Source: Neobacillus novalis NBRC 102450
GTDB lineage: Bacteria > Bacillota > Bacilli > Bacillales > Cytobacillaceae
Length of the DNA: 36,461 nucleotides
Reading direction: 5' to 3'
Assembly: GCF_001591805.1 (NCBI RefSeq)
Contig: NZ_BCVP01000046.1
Coordinates: 1-36,461, forward strand
Under the pieces are notes generated by a model. That model did no database searches. It saw only the letters and a list, made by a program, of their open reading frames with translations, and was not told the DNA's origin. This document shows, piece by piece, positions 30,775 to 36,461 of the stretch. The number at the start of each line of letters is the position of its first letter. Within the stretch, counting starts at the first letter, position 1. The position numbers and the translations under genes were made by a program.

Positions 30775-31626
30775 ATGATATCAGAAGGGACATTTAATGG
30801 TGTCGATGGAATAGAGCTATTTTTTCGTGTGATCGAACCATTAACGGCTCCAAAAGCAGTAGTTATAGTAGTGCATGGACATGGGGATCATAGCGGAGGG
30901 CTACAAAATATTAGTTCAAGTCTGGTTGATAAAGAATATATTGTGTATGCCTTTGATTTGCGCGGTCATGGAAAAAGCGCTGGGAAAAGAGGATATATAC
31001 AGTCTTGGGGTGAATTTAGAGGAGATTTACACGAGTTTCGAAAGCTCGTTTCTCTCGATCAGCCCGAATTGCCCTTGTATATCGTGGGACATAGCATTGG
31101 CGGTCTGATTACTCTCGAATATGCTTTGGAACAAAGTGCGGGTATTTCAGGAATTATGGCGATTTCTCCTGCCATCTCTTATGAAGTAACACCATTTGAG
31201 CAGTTAGGTATAAACCTAATGGGTAAAGTTAAACCAGATTTTAGAATCAAAAAACCAGGCAGGATTCGCTTGCTAAAGAAAAAATCAGCGATGCGAGCTA
31301 AATACGAATCTGACAGTTTACGTCACAATATCGTGACTCCTGGTTTAGGACGTAGCTTAATCCAAGCGATTTCACGGGTGGTAAATAAAGCACCGTCGAT
31401 TACCCTGCCAATTCTATTGCAATACGGCCTGGATGATAAAATTACTCCCCCGACAAAGCTGCACCATTTCTTTAACCTTGTTTCCTCATCGGATAAACAA
31501 CTATATGAATACCCTTCAGCTAGGCATCGTCCGTTTGATGAAGTAGGAAAAGAGAAGTTTTTAAGCGATTTAGTCGACTGGTTAGATCACCAGCTTGATA
31601 AACAACAAAAGCTGACTTACAGATAG
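30775..31626 (+). CDS. Alpha/beta hydrolase, monoacylglycerol lipase-like
   Basis: A 283-residue serine hydrolase of the Hydrolase_4 (lysophospholipase/monoglyceride lipase) type: VVHGHGDHSGG oxyanion region, AFDLRGHGKSAGKRG, nucleophile elbow GHSIGG (Ser107), acid Asp220 in YGLDDKITPP, and His251 in ARHRPFDEV. No signal peptide. The start is the ATG at 30775 with AGGAGG 10 nt upstream. It is monocistronic, followed by a terminator palindrome. Confidence 0.9.
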   Translation: MISEGTFNGVDGIELFFRVIEPLTAPKAVVIVVHGHGDHSGGLQNISSSLVDKEYIVYAFDLRGHGKSAGKRGYIQSWGEFRGDLHEFRKLVSLDQPELPLYIVGHSIGGLITLEYALEQSAGISGIMAISPAISYEVTPFEQLGINLMGKVKPDFRIKKPGRIRLLKKKSAMRAKYESDSLRHNIVTPGLGRSLIQAISRVVNKAPSITLPILLQYGLDDKITPPTKLHHFFNLVSSSDKQLYEYPSARHRPFDEVGKEKFLSDLVDWLDHQLDKQQKLTYR

Positions 31627-31689
31627 TTTGGTTAAAGGGGCCTGTTAGAGCATGATTTTCAAAATGTAGGTTCCAAAATAAATAAAAAA

Positions 31690-31745
31690 GGTTCCTGACC
31701 CCGATGCGTTAAAGATTTAACATACTGGGGTCAGGAACCTTTTTG
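31690..31745. terminator. Palindrome family copy 7 (terminator)
   Basis: GGTTCCTGACCCC...GGGGTCAGGAACC, with compensating changes in both arms (T/A instead of G/C), inner arm GCGTTAAAGATTTAAC, A-rich before and T-rich after. Between convergent hydrolase and permease genes. Confidence 0.85.
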
Positions 31746-31812
31746 GTAGTTAAATAACCCATGAGTTGTCCAGCAGATTACTTAATTGCCAGGAAATGAG
31801 GAAGAATGTCCT

Positions 31813-33114
31813 TTAATGCTGCAGGAATGCCAGTTGATAAAAAAACAACAGCGCAAACAAGTAAAGCAGTGGATGGACTTCACGCCATTTGCCTTTCACT
31901 ACTTTTAACAGCGGGTAGCTAATGAAACCCAGGGCGATTCCCGTTGATATGCTAGATGTGAGCGGCATGCTTAGGATAATTAAGAATGCTGGGAAGGCTT
32001 CTTCAAGTTTGTCCCAGCGGATTTTTGAGATGCTACCCATCATTAAGCTGCCAACAATAATGAGAGCTGGTGCGGTAATCGCAGAAAGACCGGAAACTGC
32101 GCCAACGAGCGGCCCAAAGAAGGCCGATAGAATAAACAGAATGGCAACTGTCAGGGAGGTTAAACCAGTCCGGCCGCCGGCAGCGACTCCTGAAGTCGAC
32201 TCAATAAAAGCAGTTGTAGGGCTCGTTCCAAACATTGCGCCAATGGTAGTACCAACCGAATCGGAAAGTAAGGCTTTGCGGGCACGCGGTAATTTGTCGT
32301 TCTTCATTAACCCCGCCTGATTCGCGACACCAATCATGGTGCCAGTTGTGTCGAAAATCGTGACAAGAATGAAGGAAAATACAACGGTATAAAGGCTGTG
32401 CTGAATGACATCTGTCAGCGCTGTTATTGGATTGGCAACAATTAGTCCCTCGGGAAGGGAAGGGAACGACATAATTCCTTTGTCGAAGGAAAGTTGGTTT
32501 GTAAAGTAGGCGATTATGCCCGTAATGATCATTCCAAAAAATAAGGCACCATTCACCCCAAGTACCATTAATACAAGGGTGATGGCTAGTCCGACCAGCG
32601 CCAGAATTACTTCCGGAGAGTGAAGGTCCCCCAAAGTGACTAAGTTGGTCGGATGAGCCGTTATAATTTTTGTAAGGCGCAGGCCGATAAAAGCAATAAA
32701 TAAGCCAATTCCAGCCGTAATCCCATGTTTCAGGTTCTCCGGGATTGCCTCCATTAATTTTTCCCGAAACGTAGTTAACGATAAAATGACAAAGATAATC
32801 CCAGCAACAAAAACAGCTGCAAAGGCCGTTTGGTAGGTGATTCCGTGATGGGCTCCGACAACGGAATAGGCAAAGTAAGCGTTAAGCCCCATCCCCGGAG
32901 CGATAGCGATGGGGTAATTGGCGAAAAGTGCCATCCAAAGTGTACCAACAACTGAGGCGATGATGGTCGCTGTGAAGACTTGTTCAAACGGAACACCTGC
33001 ATCAGAGAGTATAATCGGGTTTACAACAACAATATAAACCATGGTGAAAAAGGTTGTGATTCCGGCAATTAATTCCGTTTTGGTATTTGTTTGATTTTCT
33101 TTTAACTTAAACAT
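31813..33114 (-). CDS. pbuO: NCS2/AzgA-type purine permease (PbuO/PbuG-like)
   Basis: A 433-residue polytopic permease of the guanine/hypoxanthine AzgA-like group: ELIAGITTFFTMVYIVVVNP at the start, IAPGMGLNAYFAYSV, VTIFDTTGTMIGVANQAGLM, and SPTTAFIESTSGVAAGGRTG, all signatures of that branch. It imports purine bases by proton symport. The ATG at 33114 has GGAGG 8 nt upstream. An inverted PurBox pair upstream and no visible guanine riboswitch favour the PbuO type over PbuG. Confidence 0.88.
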   Translation of the reverse strand: MFKLKENQTNTKTELIAGITTFFTMVYIVVVNPIILSDAGVPFEQVFTATIIASVVGTLWMALFANYPIAIAPGMGLNAYFAYSVVGAHHGITYQTAFAAVFVAGIIFVILSLTTFREKLMEAIPENLKHGITAGIGLFIAFIGLRLTKIITAHPTNLVTLGDLHSPEVILALVGLAITLVLMVLGVNGALFFGMIITGIIAYFTNQLSFDKGIMSFPSLPEGLIVANPITALTDVIQHSLYTVVFSFILVTIFDTTGTMIGVANQAGLMKNDKLPRARKALLSDSVGTTIGAMFGTSPTTAFIESTSGVAAGGRTGLTSLTVAILFILSAFFGPLVGAVSGLSAITAPALIIVGSLMMGSISKIRWDKLEEAFPAFLIILSMPLTSSISTGIALGFISYPLLKVVKGKWREVHPLLYLFALLFFYQLAFLQH

Positions 33115-33128
33115 CAGTGTTTCCTCCA

Positions 33129-33173
33129 AAATACGAACTATTTTTTAAGAACCTATATATATTATTCGTTTTT
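33129..33173 (-). promoter_or_regulatory. Inverted PurBox pair (PurR operator)
   Basis: AAATACGAACTAT (33129-33141) and ATTATTCGTTTTT (33161-33173, reverse of AAAAACGAATAAT) match AWWWCCGAACWWT with CGAA/TTCG cores in inverted orientation, 19 nt apart. This is the usual PurR arrangement of Bacillus purine genes. Confidence 0.7.
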
Positions 33174-33221
33174 AGATGGAATTTCAATAGTTAACTATTA
33201 TTTTGCCCAATTCAATGGACT

Positions 33222-34361
33222 TCAAACAAACAGTATTTCACGGGAGCTTTCCTTGCCTTCTATAAAATCTAATAGTCGAGTTGCCTCATCCATTAATGCG
33301 TTGTGTTCCTCATCAGCAAGCTTTTTAAAGAGCTCAATAATGAGTCTCACAGTCCCTTTTTCTTTCTTTACTTTCCAAATCCCTGAGACGAAGCCATCAA
33401 TGAGAATGGTTGGCCTGATGATTCCGTTCTTAGTAAATACTATGTTACGGTAGGTCTCATCAATGATTCGTTTCCGATCGGCATAGGATAGCAAAATGTT
33501 GTCAAAGCCTCCAAGGAATCTTGGTGGAGAGGGAGTGTTCTCATCAGGTCTTGGGGCGTTAGGAATGTCTATAAGTTCATTTCCATCGTTGTCATGGAAT
33601 ATAAAGAGCTGCGGTAGAAGTTGTTCTACTTTTTCTTTGAGCCGAGTGAGGCCCGACCAAGCCTGTATGTCCTGAATGGTAGCTGGACCAAATGAAGCTA
33701 GATAACGGAGTATTATATCATCGGTTGTCAATTTTGAGAGTGGCAGAGTGCCGATCCATGCTTCAGATGAAGTATGGACGGCCTTTCCGCTCTTACCCCA
33801 AATTCCACGAGGTGGCAATTGCACAAGTGGAACCATAGTCCGAACGACAGCTGCGAGAGCATCCGATTCAACATTCGGCCACTGTTTGCCTAATAGTTGG
33901 CCAAGTTCGCTAAATGTACGAGGTTTTGTTTCGACTAGAGTACGGCCAGCATCGGCAACGGCCAGAATATCCAAACCCGTTAGGTACTTTCCAAAAGAAC
34001 TTTTTAAGCCGCTTTCTTGGACAGGCTGAACTAAGGGGCGCAATCTCATACCATCCTGGGATGACACCAAGTGGATGGTGGAGCGCATCAAGGCGAGGCG
34101 CACGACCTTTTTGTCTTGAATGAGATTGGATAGATCTTCTGGACGAAATTTTTCAAGCCGCGTCCAAAGACCAAAATAAGGGGCATTCGGGTCCTGAGCC
34201 TGTATCCCAACAAGATGCTCAATAGCATCTAATACCGGTATATTTACACGTGTTAGCAACATTTGCCTTGCAAGTAAAGCACGGTTCAAGGCCCGAGTGC
34301 TAAGGACTGGAGGCATCCCTTGCAAATTATCTTTGCTTTGAGCTTTATTACTTATCTTCAA
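33222..34361 (-). CDS. AlkZ-like winged-helix DNA glycosylase family protein
   Basis: A 379-residue protein of the HTH_42 (DUF1006) family: VLSTRALNRALLARQMLLTR, LVGIQAQDPNAPYFGLWTRL, ALMRSTIHLVSSQDG and PRFLGGFDNILLSYADRKRI. Gln54-Ala-Gln56 matches the Q-phi-Q catalytic motif of AlkZ-type glycosylases that unhook DNA interstrand crosslinks; related proteins use Q-phi-D. TTG start, GAGGGGG 8 nt before it. It follows the dinB-type gene by 30 nt on the same strand, so the two are likely co-transcribed. The glycosylase role is inferred from family and motif. Confidence 0.85.
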   Translation of the reverse strand: MKISNKAQSKDNLQGMPPVLSTRALNRALLARQMLLTRVNIPVLDAIEHLVGIQAQDPNAPYFGLWTRLEKFRPEDLSNLIQDKKVVRLALMRSTIHLVSSQDGMRLRPLVQPVQESGLKSSFGKYLTGLDILAVADAGRTLVETKPRTFSELGQLLGKQWPNVESDALAAVVRTMVPLVQLPPRGIWGKSGKAVHTSSEAWIGTLPLSKLTTDDIILRYLASFGPATIQDIQAWSGLTRLKEKVEQLLPQLFIFHDNDGNELIDIPNAPRPDENTPSPPRFLGGFDNILLSYADRKRIIDETYRNIVFTKNGIIRPTILIDGFVSGIWKVKKEKGTVRLIIELFKKLADEEHNALMDEATRLLDFIEGKESSREILFV

Positions 34362-34391
34362 ATGTTAAGCCCCCTCATCATTTATAGCAGC

Positions 34392-34916
34392 TTATTCTAC
34401 CTTAGCATTTTCTCTTTTATACAAATAAAGACCATAATCTTGCATCACCGATGAGTATCCAAGTTGTCTGAGCATTGTGGCAATATTACCACGGTGGTAA
34501 TTTCCATGAGTAACAACGTGGAAAACTGATTCAGAAATAGACGTTTCCAATAATCCAGCATAAGGATTATTAACGACAATGACTTGATCCATATTTTCCT
34601 GATTGGCCAGAAATGATTTGTTTTTGAGGGACAGGCCGTCATAGAGGGATTCCATCTCTTCCAGGTCTTTTGATTCTAACTGGTCTTGTAATTGATTTGC
34701 CAAGACAAAAGCTTCATCCATAGTTTGACCGTTGATAATATCAAACCATGCTTGCTCAACGAGATAAATATGGGTTAACACTTTTGAAATTGTGGAAAAG
34801 CCACTTTGTATGTCTTGATGATAAATGTCCTTTGGAAGTTCTTTTAAGCGATCAATAATTTCCTTATTTGCCCAAATGTTGTAATCATACATATCTTTTG
34901 TGGGATTCTTTTTCAA
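34392..34916 (-). CDS. DinB-family metal-binding protein
   Basis: A 174-residue four-helix-bundle DinB/YfiT-like protein. The metal-binding His triad is His49 (VLTHIYLVEQAWF), His137 and His141 (HVVTHGNYHRGNI). DYNIWANKEIIDRL at the start is also typical. Members include thiol-dependent transferases and are often stress-induced. TTG start with AAGGAGG 7-8 nt upstream. A 17-bp palindrome lies 41 bp upstream. Confidence 0.9.
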   Translation of the reverse strand: MKKNPTKDMYDYNIWANKEIIDRLKELPKDIYHQDIQSGFSTISKVLTHIYLVEQAWFDIINGQTMDEAFVLANQLQDQLESKDLEEMESLYDGLSLKNKSFLANQENMDQVIVVNNPYAGLLETSISESVFHVVTHGNYHRGNIATMLRQLGYSSVMQDYGLYLYKRENAKVE

Positions 34917-34956
34917 GTTATTTCCTCCTTGTTCACCAATGGGTAATGATCAATAT

Positions 34957-34973
34957 ATGGTATATTATACCAT
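34957..34973. promoter_or_regulatory. 17-bp palindrome, operator candidate
   Basis: ATGGTATA-T-TATACCAT is a perfect 8-bp inverted repeat around one base, in the expected promoter of the dinB/alkZ-like pair. Confidence 0.6.
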
Positions 34974-35246
34974 TTATTTCAAGCGCATGCCTATAGTGTT
35001 TAATGTTGATATTATTGAATCAATTCCAAACAGCTTCCCAAAATAGTTGAAGTAAAAAAACAGAAATTCATAGTATTTTAAAATAATAAAATATTGAATT
35101 TGGTAACAATAGAGTTGTTGGGAACGGTTGCAATAAAAATTTAAATAGTTGCAATTGACAGAATAATAAAACTATACTACTATTTTAATATAAATTAAAC
35201 CTTCGTGGCCCGAAAAAATACATCATAGAAAGTGAAGGTAATCGTT
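34974..35246 (+). promoter_or_regulatory. Promoter region of the membrane transporter
   Basis: Candidate promoter TTGACA (35155-35160), 17 nt, TACTAT (35178-35183). GTTGCAAT occurs twice, at 35127 and 35148, 21 bp apart and touching the -35, a possible regulator site. The rest is AT-rich with no supported gene. Confidence 0.55.
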
Positions 35247-36452
35247 ATGTCACAAATGCTAGCTTTAGTCATTGTTGTACTTATTCTATTAATTGGGGAC
35301 TGGGTAGCAGTACGAACCAAAGCCTGGGTGCCGTCAATCTTTATCTCAGCCGTTTTATTTCTTATTGGTTATTGGACATTCTTTCCAAAGGAAATCGTTT
35401 CAGTAGCAGGGATACCGCCGGTTGTTGCAACCATGCTGATGTACCTGCTTATTACGAATATGGGAACATTGCTTTCTCTAAAGGAATTGAAGGAACAATG
35501 GAAAACCATTGTCATTGCCCTTTCGGGGATTATAGGGATTATTGTTCTATTGTTTGGGATTGGAACCTTTATTTATGGGTTTGAAACAATCGTTGTCGCC
35601 ATCCCGCCATTGGTTGGCGGTGTAGTATCGGCGTTGATCATGTCTGAGGGGGCCAAGGAAGCGGGCCTCGCATCCCTATCGGTATTCGCTATCGTCATCT
35701 ACGTTATGCAGGGGTTTGCAGGATATCCACTTACCTCAATCATGTTGAAAAAAGAAGGGAAAAGACTTCTTACCCAATATCGCCAGGGAGATATAGCAGT
35801 TAAAGGCCAACCTGAAGCGGATGCAGAAGTAGCAGCATCAGTTGAATCAGCTAAACCGGAACTTAAGCTATTTAAAAAGCTGCCTGAAAAATATAACACG
35901 GAGTACTTTAAGTTTTTTAGACTTGCTTTAGTTGCTTTTCTAGCCTACTTGGTTTCCTCTCTATTGGCACCTATTGTTTCTATTAGCCCGTTTGTTCTTT
36001 GCTTATTGTTTGGGATTATTGCAAAAAGCATTGGATTTCTGGAGAAGCAAGTCTTACAAAAGGCAAATGCATTTGGTTTTGCCTTAATGGGTCTTATGCT
36101 GTTTGTATTTGACGGGTTAAAACAAGCAACACCAAGTATGATGCTGGAAATTATTTATCCGCTTGTGGGTACAATTGTGATTGGCGTAATCGGTATGTAC
36201 ATCTTCTCCTTTATCGCAGGTAAAATCCTAAAAGTAAGCAAGGAAATGGCATTCGCAGTATCCTTAACTGCCCTTTATGGATTTCCAGCTGACTACATCA
36301 TCACAAACGAAGTAATCAAATCATTAACAAATGATGAGAAAGAAAGAGAAATGCTGACAAGCCACATGCTGCCGCCAATGCTGGTCGGCGGGTTCATCAC
36401 TGTTACGATTGTATCGGTTATACTGGCAGGCATCTTTGTGAAATTTTTATAA
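35247..36452 (+). CDS. Polytopic membrane transporter, substrate unknown
   Basis: A 401-residue protein with about ten to eleven membrane segments and a charged cytoplasmic loop (about residues 170-220; KEGKRLLTQYRQGD, QPEADAEVAASVESAKPELK). It resembles secondary carriers of the glutamate:sodium symporter (GltS/ESS)-like fold: two similar halves, each with Gly-rich loops (PPLVGGVVSALIMSEGAKEA and LPPMLVGGFITVT). The family assignment is tentative. The ATG at 35247 has GAAGGT 8 nt upstream; a GTG at 35232 is the alternative. Only 9 nt remain after the stop. Confidence 0.75.
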   Translation: MSQMLALVIVVLILLIGDWVAVRTKAWVPSIFISAVLFLIGYWTFFPKEIVSVAGIPPVVATMLMYLLITNMGTLLSLKELKEQWKTIVIALSGIIGIIVLLFGIGTFIYGFETIVVAIPPLVGGVVSALIMSEGAKEAGLASLSVFAIVIYVMQGFAGYPLTSIMLKKEGKRLLTQYRQGDIAVKGQPEADAEVAASVESAKPELKLFKKLPEKYNTEYFKFFRLALVAFLAYLVSSLLAPIVSISPFVLCLLFGIIAKSIGFLEKQVLQKANAFGFALMGLMLFVFDGLKQATPSMMLEIIYPLVGTIVIGVIGMYIFSFIAGKILKVSKEMAFAVSLTALYGFPADYIITNEVIKSLTNDEKEREMLTSHMLPPMLVGGFITVTIVSVILAGIFVKFL

Positions 36453-36461
36453 GAAAAGCGG

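Noticed and set aside
33118..33200. Guanine riboswitch before the purine permease
   Set aside because: No purine-aptamer core was seen; the region is explained by the inverted PurBox pair and a ribosome binding site.

Overview
The window looks like a stretch of a low-GC Gram-positive Bacillaceae chromosome (Neobacillus- or Bacillus-like). This is inferred from strong AGGAGG-type ribosome binding sites, frequent GTG/TTG starts, a TPP riboswitch, PurBox- and cre-like sites, and typical Bacillus families (YqxD, YtoQ, SE1832, fruRKA, PbuO-like permease, AdaA/AdaB). No rRNA, tRNA, insertion sequence or CRISPR array was seen.

Layout. 1-457: a 52-bp tandem repeat array, then spacer. 458-5032: small accessory genes (possible GPP34-like protein, MerR-like regulator, 36-residue CXXC peptide, GNAT acetyltransferase, membrane-anchored DUF4352-type protein, XRE regulator, basic peptide, PC4/YdbC-like protein). 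The DUF4352-type gene and the XRE gene share a 15-bp dyad in front of them. 5068-5777: copy A of a duplicated phnA segment, ending in a broken neighbour gene. 5827-9582 (minus strand): TPP riboswitch, ThiXYZ-type ABC transporter with an MTH1187-type protein, and a TatD-type hydrolase. 9756-11637: PEP-mutase-like enzyme followed by adaA and adaB. 11863-12841: GIY-YIG and DUF6530-type genes.

13041-19577 is the most unusual part. It is a compact seven-gene, single-strand operon: a membrane-anchored Ig-like (Big_5) surface protein, FecCD/BtuCDF-type permease, ATPase and lipoprotein, a stand-alone TiaS-like protein, a small Cys-rich protein, and a second Big_5 surface protein with eight choline-binding-type cell-wall repeats. 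Together they suggest capture at the wall, import, and cytoplasmic processing of a metal complex or tetrapyrrole-like compound. The substrate and chemistry are not deducible from the sequence.

19722-23352: phnA copy B, an RNA-polymerase-alpha-CTD-like zinc protein, SE1832, yqxD, ytoQ and a divergent HPr kinase. 23470-27125: fructose operon fruRKA (minus). 27352-33173: a substrate-binding-type protein lacking a signal peptide, an ABC exporter with two cre-like sites, an alpha/beta hydrolase, and a purine permease with an inverted PurBox pair. 33222-34973: AlkZ-like and DinB genes behind a palindromic operator candidate. 35155-36452: a membrane transporter of unknown substrate.

A long palindrome of the type GGTGCCTGACCCC...GGGGTCAGGCACC recurs seven times, mostly at gene ends, and looks like a dispersed terminator/REP-like element of this genome.
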